From CALCNS01 sp964425745 (lineage in GTDB: Bacteria; Bacillota; JAAYKD01), in contig CAYRNW010000001.1 of assembly GCA_964425745.1 (NCBI GenBank), positions 62,001 through 126,000 of the forward strand: a stretch of DNA of 64,000 bases, given 5' to 3'. The notes under the pieces are model-generated. The model had not been told where the DNA came from, did no database searches, and was given only the letters and a program-made list of their open reading frames with translations. Of the stretch, positions 1-8,215 are shown piece after piece (position 1 is the first letter of the stretch; each line of letters starts with the position of its first letter). The translations under genes were made by a program, and so were the position numbers.

Positions 1-1286
1 CCTTGGGGAAAGGGATCGCTAGGAGTAATAAGGTTTTGATTGTCATCATTGCCGGACTATTCTTAGGATTTTTCATCTCTATTGCTGAACCCGATTTGCA
101 TATTTTGGCAGAACAGGTTTCGCAAATCACAGGAGGCGGCTTAACAAAATTGGATTTAGTCATGGTCGTTTCCTTGGGAGTAGCCGCTTTAGTTGCATTT
201 GGTTTGATCCGTATTGTCTTTAACTTTCCTTTATATAAACTTCTAACAATTATGTATTTGACGATTTTTGGCTTGTCCCTATTTGTTTCTTCCGATTCAT
301 TAGCCATTGCCTTCGATTCCTCGGGTGCCACAACCGGTGCTATGACAGTACCGTTTATTTTGGCGTTGTCAGTAGGTGTATCAAAGCTTAAAAAAGACAG
401 CAAGGCCTCGGAAAAAGATAGCTTTGGGCTGGTGGCCATTGCTTCAGGTGGCGCGATCTTGGGTGTGTTGCTGATGAGTGTTTTTCGTAATTCGAGGGTT
501 GATCCCGTTCAAACCGGATCTCTTCCTCCTTCTACTGTTTATCAAGGTATAACGGCTCCTTTTTTAACGAAACTTCCAATTGTGAGCGGGGAAGTCATGC
601 TATCACTTCTCCCTATCCTTATCATTTTCTTGACTTATCAAGTTTTTTCTTTAAGGTTACCCCTTCGTCAATTAAGGCATATCATGTTTGGTCTGGTTTT
701 TACTCTAGTCGGACTGATTCTCTTTTTATTAGGTGTCAATGCCGGCTTTATGGAAGTGGGTCGCATTGTGGGAGCTCAATTAGCTGCCATGCATCCGGCC
801 TATGTGGTGATTGCTGGCTTTGTATTGGGAAGTGTGACAATTCTAGCAGAACCGGCAGTTAGTGTTTTAACGCATCAAATAGAAGACGTTACCACAGGTT
901 ATGTCAAACGATCTGTTGTTTTAGCAGCTTTGGCGCTGGGTGTGGGAGTCGCTGTGGCTTTATCGGTGTTACGCATTCTCATTCCAAATCTCCAATTGTG
1001 GCATTTTCTCTTACCGGGTTATGCTTTTTCGATACTGCTCATGTATTTTGTGCCAAAATTGTTCGTAGGTATTGCGTTCGATTCCGGGGGCGTGGCATCG
1101 GGACCGATGACGGCCAGTTTCATCTTAGCGTTCTCACAAGGAGTAGCAAGTGCCATAGAAGGAGCCAATGTGATGACCGATGGCTTTGGTGTAATTGCTA
1201 TGGTTGCCATGGCACCCTTGATTACCTTACAAATATTGGGTATGGTTTTCCGAGCCAAATCCGGAAAGGCAGGAATTTCTTCATGA
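1..1286 (+). CDS. DUF1538 family membrane protein, 5' end cut by window
   Basis: This is a polytopic membrane protein with two DUF1538-type repeats. Each repeat ends in a similar block: IAFDSSGATTGAMTVPFILA at about residue 100 and IAFDSGGVASGPMTASFILA at about 370. The second repeat starts near residue 220 with the LLGVNAGFMEVG block. The matching first part of repeat one is absent, so the reading frame almost certainly enters from upstream and the TTG at base 3 is not the true start. Its stop overlaps the start of the P-II-like gene (ATGA), so the two are translationally coupled. The substrate of the DUF1538 family is not established; a transporter gated by its P-II-like partner is inference. 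Confidence 0.85.
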   Translation, partial: LGKGIARSNKVLIVIIAGLFLGFFISIAEPDLHILAEQVSQITGGGLTKLDLVMVVSLGVAALVAFGLIRIVFNFPLYKLLTIMYLTIFGLSLFVSSDSLAIAFDSSGATTGAMTVPFILALSVGVSKLKKDSKASEKDSFGLVAIASGGAILGVLLMSVFRNSRVDPVQTGSLPPSTVYQGITAPFLTKLPIVSGEVMLSLLPILIIFLTYQVFSLRLPLRQLRHIMFGLVFTLVGLILFLLGVNAGFMEVGRIVGAQLAAMHPAYVVIAGFVLGSVTILAEPAVSVLTHQIEDVTTGYVKRSVVLAALALGVGVAVALSVLRILIPNLQLWHFLLPGYAFSILLMYFVPKLFVGIAFDSGGVASGPMTASFILAFSQGVASAIEGANVMTDGFGVIAMVAMAPLITLQILGMVFRAKSGKAGISS

Positions 1287-1948
1287 GTATAGATTTTGAG
1301 AAAAGTGTTGAATTGATTAATGTGATTGTCAATCACGGTGAAGGTAGCAAAGTGGTTAAAATGGCAAAACAACTCGGGTTGCCGGGAGGAACCATGCTTT
1401 ATGCAAAGGGTACTGCACGCAATACAGTTTGGGATTTTATGGGGTTGGCCGATGTACGAAAAGAAATCGTGCTCATGGTGGCTGAAAAAGAGATAGCATA
1501 CAAAGCCCTCGATGAAATAGCTCGATCTATGAATTTTGGCAAACCAAATCGAGGGATTGCTTATAGTACGACAATTTGTGCAGTGTTAGGCACAAAGAGT
1601 TGTGCGTTTGATCAGATAACGCAAGAAAGAGGAGATACTGAGATGGTGTATCAAGCAATAACGATCATTGTAGATAAAGGTAAAGCGGAATTGGTGATCG
1701 ACGCCGCCGAGAAAGCCGGCTCAAAGGGTGGAACCGTGATCAATGGGAGAGGTTCGGGAACCCATGAAACAGCGCGTTTATTTGCAATGGATATTGAACC
1801 GGAAAAGGAAATAGTATTGATTTTGGCCGAACAAGAAAAGACAGATAGTATTGTTGCATCGATTCGTGAGTCTTTACAGATCGATCTACCTGGGAATGGA
1901 ATCATTTATGTTCAACCGGTTAATCGAACCTATGGGTTGGTTAAATAA
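1283..1948 (+). CDS. Tandem P-II (GlnB-like) regulatory protein
   Basis: The 221-residue product contains two GlnB-like ferredoxin-fold repeats, about residues 5-112 and 118-221. Each carries the P-II pattern of an early hydrophobic strand, a helix and a GGT turn (LPGGTMLYAKG, SKGGTVINGRG), then a KEIVL strand. Classical P-II proteins are about 112 residues and trimeric, so this looks like a duplicated fused form. The start is the ATG overlapping the stop of the DUF1538 gene by 4 bases; an in-frame upstream extension lies inside that gene and is rejected. P-II proteins sense small effectors and bind membrane transporters, and the coupling suggests this one controls the DUF1538 protein. The effector is unknown. 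Confidence 0.85.
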   Translation: MSIDFEKSVELINVIVNHGEGSKVVKMAKQLGLPGGTMLYAKGTARNTVWDFMGLADVRKEIVLMVAEKEIAYKALDEIARSMNFGKPNRGIAYSTTICAVLGTKSCAFDQITQERGDTEMVYQAITIIVDKGKAELVIDAAEKAGSKGGTVINGRGSGTHETARLFAMDIEPEKEIVLILAEQEKTDSIVASIRESLQIDLPGNGIIYVQPVNRTYGLVK

Positions 1949-2021
1949 GAATTATTTTTAAGAAGGAATCAAACCAGACAAAAGCGAATGAAATGGAATT
2001 AAGTTTTTAAGAGGTGTCACA

Positions 2022-4292
2022 GTGAAAAAGTGGTTGGTTGTTGCCATGGTTTTGGTCCTCGCCGTAGGTCCTCTTTTCCGTGGGCTGTTTTTTGCGTATG
2101 AAATGTTCTTTTCATTTGCGGTGTTAGCTTTCTTAGGAGGCGCTTACTTATTTTTAAAGTGGCGTGACCAAGAGGCTCTTTTGCTGCGCCATAGCACTTT
2201 TTACTGTGGACTTGGATTGTTGGCAGCGTATTTGCTATCTTTTTTCACTTCGGTCAATCTGAGAGGCAATCTTGAAGCTGTAATGCAATTAATAGTTTAT
2301 TTACTAATTTTCGTGGTGCTGTTTGATTATTTCCGAGAGCATAAAGAACAGATCTCAACCTACTTTTTTGTTCCTCTCACTATGGGAGGTCTGATTTCAG
2401 CACTATTGGGGATTGCAGGATACACGAGATTCTTCACAGGGGACTGGGCGACGATTAACAGTTCTCGTATCCATTCCACCTTACAATATGCCAATACGGC
2501 CGCCGTTTACTTTTTGTTGATTACTCTATTATTAATTGCTTTAATCATCAACACCAAGAAGTTATGGGTAAAAGCGATGTTGGCCGGTGTAGGGCATGTT
2601 TTGCTCATGGCATTGTTTTTCACAAGCTCCCGAGGGGTTTTTCTGGTTTTCCCACCGCTGGTTTTTTTAGTTTTATTTTTGGTGATGCCCAATGGGGCAC
2701 GTTTTCCAAGCTTTCTAACTGTTATTTCCCTCATGGCTCCCATGGTATTGACCTTACAAAAGTTCAATGTCGCCGCTCAAGCGGGTGCTTTAGCTACGAC
2801 GTTTGAATGGTTAATAATCGGGGCTGTTTTAGCTGCTGGTCTCATGGTGGCATTTGGTGCTTTCTTGAGACTTCAGTTCAGTACGACGACCAAGTATATG
2901 ATGTTAGCATTGACCGGAATCGTCGTAATTCTGGTAGGGGTTATGAAAGGGCCTGTCATTGGAGAAGCGGTGAAGCAATTTATAATAACTAATATTCCTC
3001 AAAATGTATTAAACCGGATGCAAGATATTAATTTAGAGACGAATTCGGTTGTGATGCGCTTTGAGTTTTACAAAGAAGCCTGGACCTTGATCCAACGCCA
3101 ATGGTGGCTGGGCTATGGTGGGGGAGGCTTTGCATCGTTGTATCAAAGTGTGCAAAAACTCTATTATGCTGCTAAATTGGTTCATAATCATTATCTCCAG
3201 GTTTTTGTGGAATCGGGGATTCTCGGCATCATCAGTTTTATAGGGTTGGTGCTTGTATCTGCGGCTTCCATGTTTTATGGCAGACTTCGCCAACTTGATT
3301 TAAAACACAGGGTTGAGTCGGCTGCGGTTTTATCGGCTTTTCTGGCTTTGGCGGTACATTCTGCCATTGATTTCAACTTAAGTTTTAGCTCCATGGGGTA
3401 TTTGCTCTGGGGTATGATCGCCATTGGAGCAGCTTATGGAGTTTCGGCTTCCAAAAATGTGCAGCCTCTGGTTTTACCTAAAACTTCTATTCAATGGGCG
3501 AGCTTAGCGCTGATTGCCGTAGTTGGCTTAGCCAGTGTCTCGTTTAGTTTGGCAGGGTATCAAATGGATGTCGGTTCCAAAGCAAAGAAGCAGATAGTTG
3601 CGGTGCAAGCGATCACAGCATATGAAAAAGCTTCGATGTATGACCCTTTAAATGCGGGACCTAAAGCCGAATTGGCAGACCTCTATGCCTGGATGGCCTA
3701 TACCAGTGATTTGAAAGCTGAAAAAGATGAATGGTTAGAAAAAGCAGTGCGTTTCGGAGAAAGAGCGATTCAGTTGGACCGGTATTATCCTTATTACAAT
3801 AGAATCATGACAAAAGTTTACTTTCAGGTAGGGATGAACGTGAAGGCTGCTGAACAAGCATTATTCTTGGTTGAAGTTCAACCCCTAGTAAAAGCTAATT
3901 ACGAATTTGTAGTAAAGGGCTATGTAGAAGGGGGATTACAACTACTCCGAGAAGGAAAAGTGGAGCAAGCTCGTCAATATTTTAAAAACAGCATTGCTCT
4001 CATGAAGGATGAATCCTTGCAAAAGAACAAAATAATCACTTTCTATGCCGGAAAATCAGCACTAATTATGGGTTCTTTTGAAGATGCTGAAACCTGGTTG
4101 ACGGAAGCAAGAAGTGAGTCCTTAGAACTAAAAATGGAAGTTGATCGGTTATTATATTTATTAAACCAACAAACCGGCAGAGATATTGAAAATGAGAAGT
4201 ATCAAGGATTATTATGGATGGGTTATGTTGAAGTAACACCGGTTTATAAGGAGATAAAAGGGATTTTAGAATCCGGTATATTACGAGACTGA
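2022..4292 (+). CDS. Wzy/O-antigen ligase-like protein with C-terminal TPR-type domain
   Basis: This 756-residue protein has roughly a dozen hydrophobic segments over residues 1-515, with a large loop around residues 310-370 containing RMQDIN and WWLGYGGGGF, followed by VHNHYLQVFVESG. That arrangement is typical of the Wzy_C/O-antigen ligase family, which polymerises or transfers surface glycans outside the membrane. Residues from about 520 to 756 form a soluble helical TPR-like region. This region is clearly homologous to the C-terminal half of the next gene's product, ending in LLYLLNQQTGRDIENEKY. The GTG start follows a GAGGTG ribosome site. Family assignment is by fold and motif pattern; the glycan is unknown. 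Confidence 0.8.
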   Translation: MKKWLVVAMVLVLAVGPLFRGLFFAYEMFFSFAVLAFLGGAYLFLKWRDQEALLLRHSTFYCGLGLLAAYLLSFFTSVNLRGNLEAVMQLIVYLLIFVVLFDYFREHKEQISTYFFVPLTMGGLISALLGIAGYTRFFTGDWATINSSRIHSTLQYANTAAVYFLLITLLLIALIINTKKLWVKAMLAGVGHVLLMALFFTSSRGVFLVFPPLVFLVLFLVMPNGARFPSFLTVISLMAPMVLTLQKFNVAAQAGALATTFEWLIIGAVLAAGLMVAFGAFLRLQFSTTTKYMMLALTGIVVILVGVMKGPVIGEAVKQFIITNIPQNVLNRMQDINLETNSVVMRFEFYKEAWTLIQRQWWLGYGGGGFASLYQSVQKLYYAAKLVHNHYLQVFVESGILGIISFIGLVLVSAASMFYGRLRQLDLKHRVESAAVLSAFLALAVHSAIDFNLSFSSMGYLLWGMIAIGAAYGVSASKNVQPLVLPKTSIQWASLALIAVVGLASVSFSLAGYQMDVGSKAKKQIVAVQAITAYEKASMYDPLNAGPKAELADLYAWMAYTSDLKAEKDEWLEKAVRFGERAIQLDRYYPYYNRIMTKVYFQVGMNVKAAEQALFLVEVQPLVKANYEFVVKGYVEGGLQLLREGKVEQARQYFKNSIALMKDESLQKNKIITFYAGKSALIMGSFEDAETWLTEARSESLELKMEVDRLLYLLNQQTGRDIENEKYQGLLWMGYVEVTPVYKEIKGILESGILRD

Positions 4293-4324
4293 ACCTTTTG
4301 TAACTAATTTGAAATCGCATTATG

Positions 4325-4354
4325 TTTGACATGGGAGCAGTAGCGTTTTACAAT
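4325..4354 (+). promoter_or_regulatory. Possible sigma-A promoter before the SLH-TPR gene
   Basis: TTTGAC (4325-4330) and TACAAT (4349-4354) are separated by 18 bases. Transcription would begin around 4361, leaving a very short leader before the ribosome site at about 4361-4366, so this is only a tentative call. Confidence 0.35.
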
Positions 4355-4372
4355 AGTAGAGGGGGAGTGTTT

Positions 4373-5767
4373 ATGAAAAAGGCAGTGACTTTTCTCATCC
4401 TTATTTTGCTGGGGAGTTTTCTGGTTGTATCTCCGTTACATGCTAAAGAGTATCAACCACAATTTGAAAGCGAAGCAGAAGTTCTAAAAGAATTGGGCTT
4501 GTTTAAAGGTACCGAACAAGGATTTGAGTTGGAAAGACAACCCACCCGTTTGGAAGCTTTGATGATGTTACTGCGCATGCTCGGATTGGAAGAGGAAGCG
4601 AAAGCGGAAACCTCGGCTATCCCGTTTCAAGATGTTAATGACTGGTGGAAACCCTATGTGGCTTATGCATATAAGAATAAACTCACATTAGGGGTTTCTA
4701 AGACAGAGTTCGGATCAACATCGCTTGCCAGCGAGCAAATGTTTGTGACGTTTGTCTTGCGATCTCTTGGATATTCAGATTCTAAAGAAGGGGCAGCCGA
4801 TTTTACCTATGACAAAGCCGTTGAAAAGGCTTTAGAGACCGGATTACTGACTGAGGATTATTTACAAAACAAACCGGATGAACTGATGCGAGACGGTTGC
4901 GTGGCCATTTCTACTCAGGCTTTGAAAACCAATATGAAGGATAAAGATGAGATTTTACTGAGCAAGCTCTTAGACAGCGGTGTTGTAGATGAAACCAAAG
5001 CGAAGAAATTGTTATCAGACGCAGAATACTATGCCGTTTTAGCAGCAAAGGCCTATAAAAAGAGGCAAGTTAGTGAAGCTGAGGAGTATTATTTAAAGGC
5101 TGTAGAGCTTGATCCCACACAAGCAAAATACTATGCAGGGTTAGCTGAGATTTACCAATGGATGGCGAAAACCTGTAAAACCAATGCTGAGCAAGAGGGT
5201 TGGATAAGCAAGCAAAGAAATGCCGCAGAACGTGCTGTTACATTGTCACCCGGAAGGGCTGATTATGTAGAAATCTTCATGAGTTTACTTTTTGACCTTG
5301 AAGACTATGAAAAGGGTTTAGAGCAGGCAGAAGTTTATTTAACATTGGTAAAAAAGAAAGAAGACGCCTATGAATGGTTAGCAAGAGGATATAATGAACA
5401 GGGCCTCGAATTGATCAAAGAAGGTTTGGTTGAAGAAGGAAAGACACTGCTTGAGAAGTCTATTGATTTGCTTGAGGATAAGACTTTAGCAAAGAATAAG
5501 ACGATTATGTTTTATGCTGGAAAATCGCATTTGGCTTTTGGGGAGTATGAAACAGCTGAACACTTAATCCGATCCGCGAGAAATCAGCAGGATTTAAAAA
5601 GCCACAGTGACTGGTTGCTCTATTTGATTAATGAGCAGACTGGAAGAGATACTGAAAACGAAAAATATGTTGGGGTTCTTTGGATGGGCAGTGTAATTAC
5701 GAATCCTAAAACCAATACCGTCTACTTAGAGATGAAAGAAATTCTCAATAGCAAGGTTTTAGCATAA
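4373..5767 (+). CDS. Exported SLH-domain protein with TPR-type C-terminal domain
   Basis: The 464-residue product starts with a signal peptide (MKKAVTFLILILLGSFLVV, likely cleaved after PLHAKA-like PLHA). An SLH-type region follows at about residues 25-190, including FQDVNDWWKPYVAYAYK; SLH domains anchor proteins to secondary wall polymers. Residues 224-464 form TPR-like helical repeats homologous to the C-terminal region of the preceding Wzy-like protein, with the shared ending LLYLINEQTGRDTENEKY. The ATG is chosen because AGAGGGGG lies 7-12 bases upstream and the signal peptide begins there. It may act with its neighbour in surface glycan assembly, but that is inference. Confidence 0.8.
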   Translation: MKKAVTFLILILLGSFLVVSPLHAKEYQPQFESEAEVLKELGLFKGTEQGFELERQPTRLEALMMLLRMLGLEEEAKAETSAIPFQDVNDWWKPYVAYAYKNKLTLGVSKTEFGSTSLASEQMFVTFVLRSLGYSDSKEGAADFTYDKAVEKALETGLLTEDYLQNKPDELMRDGCVAISTQALKTNMKDKDEILLSKLLDSGVVDETKAKKLLSDAEYYAVLAAKAYKKRQVSEAEEYYLKAVELDPTQAKYYAGLAEIYQWMAKTCKTNAEQEGWISKQRNAAERAVTLSPGRADYVEIFMSLLFDLEDYEKGLEQAEVYLTLVKKKEDAYEWLARGYNEQGLELIKEGLVEEGKTLLEKSIDLLEDKTLAKNKTIMFYAGKSHLAFGEYETAEHLIRSARNQQDLKSHSDWLLYLINEQTGRDTENEKYVGVLWMGSVITNPKTNTVYLEMKEILNSKVLA

Positions 5768-5845
5768 TTTTGTTAAAAGATGGTAAAGTCTAGAGGGAAC
5801 TGTAGAGTAAATAAGAATCAATATCAAAAATCGATAAAATATCTG

Positions 5846-5874
5846 TTGACTTTCCCCTTGTGGGGGGTTATAAT
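5846..5874 (+). promoter_or_regulatory. Near-consensus sigma-A promoter with palindromic spacer
   Basis: TTGACT (5846-5851), a 17-base spacer and TATAAT (5869-5874) give a near-perfect promoter 28 bases before the start codon of the small SLH gene. The spacer contains the palindrome CCCCTTGTGGGG, a possible repressor site. Confidence 0.85.
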
Positions 5875-5901
5875 AAAACAAAATATAAGGAGATGAAAAT
5901 T

Positions 5902-6549
5902 ATGAAAAAAGCAATTCTATTTGTTATGGTGGCGGTTCTCGTGTTTTCCCAGATGAGTGTATTTGCAACAACAGTTCCGGGCACTGTGTATTCCGATGAA
6001 ACAGCCGCTGGAGCTACTAAACCGGTCGTTGAGATTGCTGCTGAACTCGAACAAGCTGGTGTTCAAGATATTGAACCCACCGATTGGTTTGCTGGTTCTG
6101 TAACAGTATTGATTGAAGAAGGACTCATGACCCCCGATGAAAACGGTAATTTCAATGCTCAAGCTACTTTAGACACTGGCACTGGTGTTGCAGTTTTTGC
6201 TAAAGTTTTAGGCATTGCAGAAGCTAATGACACTCCTGAAGAAGCTTTACAAAAAGCTCAAGAAGCAGGTTTAGTTGAAGAAACTGCTACCCAAGAAGAA
6301 GATCTTTCTCGTTTAGGCGTTGCCAAAATGTTATCAAAAGCTCTCGGTTTAACCATTACTCCTGTTACAAGCCGTGTTGGCTTCCCCTTCAATGAATTCG
6401 ATAACTTAACCCCCGAAGAGCGTGGAATTTTGAAAGTTCTCTTTGAAAGAGGGATTTTCAGAGGATTCCCCAATGGTTCTTTCCAACCGAGTGGCACATT
6501 AACGAAAGCTCAAATCGCTCTGCTTGTTGACCGTCTCTTATCTCGATAA
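5902..6549 (+). CDS. Small exported SLH-domain protein
   Basis: The 215-residue product has a signal peptide (MKKAILFVMVAVLVFSQMS, likely cut after VFA) and two SLH-like segments. One is a divergent copy near residues 50-130 (DWFAGSVTVLIEEGLM). The other is a clear copy at the C terminus (ERGIFRGFPNGSFQPSGTLT followed by KAQIALLVDRLL). The start is the ATG 9 bases after AGGAG; an in-frame ATG three codons upstream overlaps that site. Its own strong promoter and strong terminator make it a single-gene unit, consistent with an abundant envelope protein. It probably binds the cell-wall polymer; no catalytic domain is visible. Confidence 0.85.
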   Translation: MKKAILFVMVAVLVFSQMSVFATTVPGTVYSDETAAGATKPVVEIAAELEQAGVQDIEPTDWFAGSVTVLIEEGLMTPDENGNFNAQATLDTGTGVAVFAKVLGIAEANDTPEEALQKAQEAGLVEETATQEEDLSRLGVAKMLSKALGLTITPVTSRVGFPFNEFDNLTPEERGILKVLFERGIFRGFPNGSFQPSGTLTKAQIALLVDRLLSR

Positions 6550-6562
6550 GCATCAATAACCC

Positions 6563-6594
6563 AAAAAACCTCGGGCTAACCCCGAGGTTTTTTT
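6563..6594 (+). terminator. Rho-independent terminator after the small SLH gene
   Basis: CCTCGGG and CCCGAGG pair around a CTAAC loop. An A-run lies on the 5' side and seven T on the 3' side, so it could work in both directions. Confidence 0.92.
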
Positions 6595-6606
6595 ATGTTC
6601 TTTTTG

Positions 6607-6682
6607 ACTTGGGGACGGTTCTCTGCCTTCGATAAATACCATTTAAAAGGAAAAAACCAGTGGCAGAGAACCGTCCCCAAGT
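6607..6682. repeat. Hairpin repeat, copy 1 (GGGGACGGTTCTCT family)
   Basis: A perfect 21-base inverted repeat (6607-6627 and 6662-6682) flanks a 34-base unconserved loop. The arms contain ACTTGGGGACGGTTCTCTGC. A second copy lies at 10549-10620. Such elements resemble REP or MITE-like palindromes; no transposase is present in the window. Confidence 0.85.
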
Positions 6683-6759
6683 TAACCCAAATCAATAAAG
6701 GAAAAGCGAAACAATTCAGAGAAATAGGGTTATAACACTTTAATATTAGGAGGCTCTAT

Positions 6760-8040
6760 ATGAAATCCCTGCAGATACAAACTTCCTATTTGCCAGCAGA
6801 GTTGCAACAATTGCTCCATGGACCATTGAGCTCTGATATGCTGCGCTGCCATGATTTGATTCACCAAGGTGGAGGAGAAGGCTCAGACTATTTAGGTTGG
6901 GTAGATAAACCAATATCACCAGATTTTATGGAGATTGAACTGATTCAATCTACAGCAGAAGCACTACGTTCTCATTCTGAAGTGCTCATCGTGATTGGTA
7001 TTGGTGGATCCTACTTAGGAGCACGAGCTGCCATTGAAATGCTAAATCCTTCACTTTCATCCAATGTTTTTTTTGCTGGACATCATTTAAGTGGAACTTA
7101 TTTGAAACAACTGATCCAAGAAATCGGGGATCGTGATGTGAGCTTAAATGTAATCTCAAAATCCGGGACGACCACGGAACCAGCTTTAGCTTTTCGCTTT
7201 TTGCGCCAATATATGCTTCAACGCTATGGAAAAGAAGAAACAAAAAGACGAATTGTAATCACGACGGATCTTGAAAAAGGTGCCTTACGTGAAATGGCAA
7301 GACGTGAAGGATATGCTAGTTTTACAGTTCCTTCCGATATTGGAGGTCGCTACTCCGTCTTAACACCGGTGGGTTTGCTACCTATGGCTTTTGCAGGAAT
7401 CGACATAAACCAGGTTTTTCAGGGTGCCAATAAATCATATTACGAATGCAGTACTTTAGATTTAAGTGAAAACCCTGCCTACAGCTATGCTTTCAGCCGA
7501 CAATGGATGATGCAACAAGGCAAGCAAATCGAACTGCTGGTTCAGTACGACCCTAAACTCTTTTATCTTACTGAGTGGTGGAAGCAATTGTTTGGAGAAA
7601 GTGAAGGTAAACAAGGGAAAGGTCTTTTCCCCGCCAATCTTAGTTTCACCACGGATCTTCATTCCATGGGCCAATACATTCAGCAAGGCCCACGCCATCT
7701 GTTTGAGACCGTTCTTTTCGTTGAAGATCCGGAGAATGACTTTGAAATCACTGGAACCGGAGAAGAAGGGGATGGCCTGCAGTACCTCGAGGGGAAAACT
7801 ATGAGTTTCGTCAATCGCATGGCTATGGAAGGGACTCTTCAGGCTCACGCGGACGGTGGAGTACCAAGTATTATTCTACATATTGCGAAACTCAATGCCT
7901 TTTCGTTTGGCTATTTGGTCTATTTCTTTATGAAAGCTTGTGCAATGAGTGCTTATCTTTTAGATGTCAATCCTTTTGACCAACCGGGAGTGGAAGCTTA
8001 TAAACAAAATATGTTCCGATTATTAGGAAAACTGAACTAA
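6760..8040 (+). CDS. pgi: Glucose-6-phosphate isomerase
   Basis: This enzyme interconverts glucose-6-phosphate and fructose-6-phosphate in glycolysis and gluconeogenesis. The 426-residue sequence carries the sugar-isomerase blocks GIGGSYLGARAAIEML (about residue 82), VISKSGTTTEPALAF (about 130) and the family signature around FPANLSFTTDLHSMGQYIQQ (about 290). A C-terminal FDQPGVEAYK segment follows. Length is slightly below the roughly 450 residues usual in Bacillus. The start ATG follows AGGAGG at 6748-6753. It stands alone between a hairpin repeat and the leader of the ECF gene. Confidence 0.96.
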   Translation: MKSLQIQTSYLPAELQQLLHGPLSSDMLRCHDLIHQGGGEGSDYLGWVDKPISPDFMEIELIQSTAEALRSHSEVLIVIGIGGSYLGARAAIEMLNPSLSSNVFFAGHHLSGTYLKQLIQEIGDRDVSLNVISKSGTTTEPALAFRFLRQYMLQRYGKEETKRRIVITTDLEKGALREMARREGYASFTVPSDIGGRYSVLTPVGLLPMAFAGIDINQVFQGANKSYYECSTLDLSENPAYSYAFSRQWMMQQGKQIELLVQYDPKLFYLTEWWKQLFGESEGKQGKGLFPANLSFTTDLHSMGQYIQQGPRHLFETVLFVEDPENDFEITGTGEEGDGLQYLEGKTMSFVNRMAMEGTLQAHADGGVPSIILHIAKLNAFSFGYLVYFFMKACAMSAYLLDVNPFDQPGVEAYKQNMFRLLGKLN

Positions 8041-8064
8041 TTTTTGTCGATGTTTGTTAGTTGC

Positions 8065-8093
8065 TTGCTTGTTATAAAAACATATGCTAAAAT
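8065..8093 (+). promoter_or_regulatory. Likely promoter of the ECF transporter leader
   Basis: TTGCTT (8065-8070), 17 bases, TAAAAT (8088-8093). Transcription would start near 8100 and produce a leader of about 115 bases. Confidence 0.55.
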
Positions 8094-8104
8094 AGTTTTT
8101 AATC

Positions 8105-8198
8105 GTCAACTGAAGTTGGCAGTTTATCAAAAATTTTGGAAAATCAATACCACGAAGGAAAACGCTTGCCCAAGGCAGGCATCTTTGTGGTATTTTTT
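8105..8198 (+). promoter_or_regulatory. Structured 5' leader with terminator, upstream of ECF gene
   Basis: A small hairpin, GTCAAC-TGAA-GTTGGC (8105-8120), is followed by a long hairpin at 8147-8193. The long hairpin has an outer stem ATACCACGAAG/CTTTGTGGTAT and an inner stem GCTTGCC-CAA-GGCAGGC, and it runs into six T, ending three bases before the GAGGAGG ribosome site. A terminator between promoter and start codon is the layout of a riboswitch or attenuator, fitting for a vitamin-type ECF transporter gene. I could not match it to a known class (TPP, THF, preQ1 and ZTP core sequences were considered and not seen). It could instead be the terminator of pgi. Confidence 0.5.
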
Positions 8199-8215
8199 AT
8201 GAGGAGGAACATTTC

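Noticed and set aside
7462..7848. 128-codon minus-strand frame inside pgi
   Set aside because: It is fully covered by a strongly supported gene on the other strand and has no motif.
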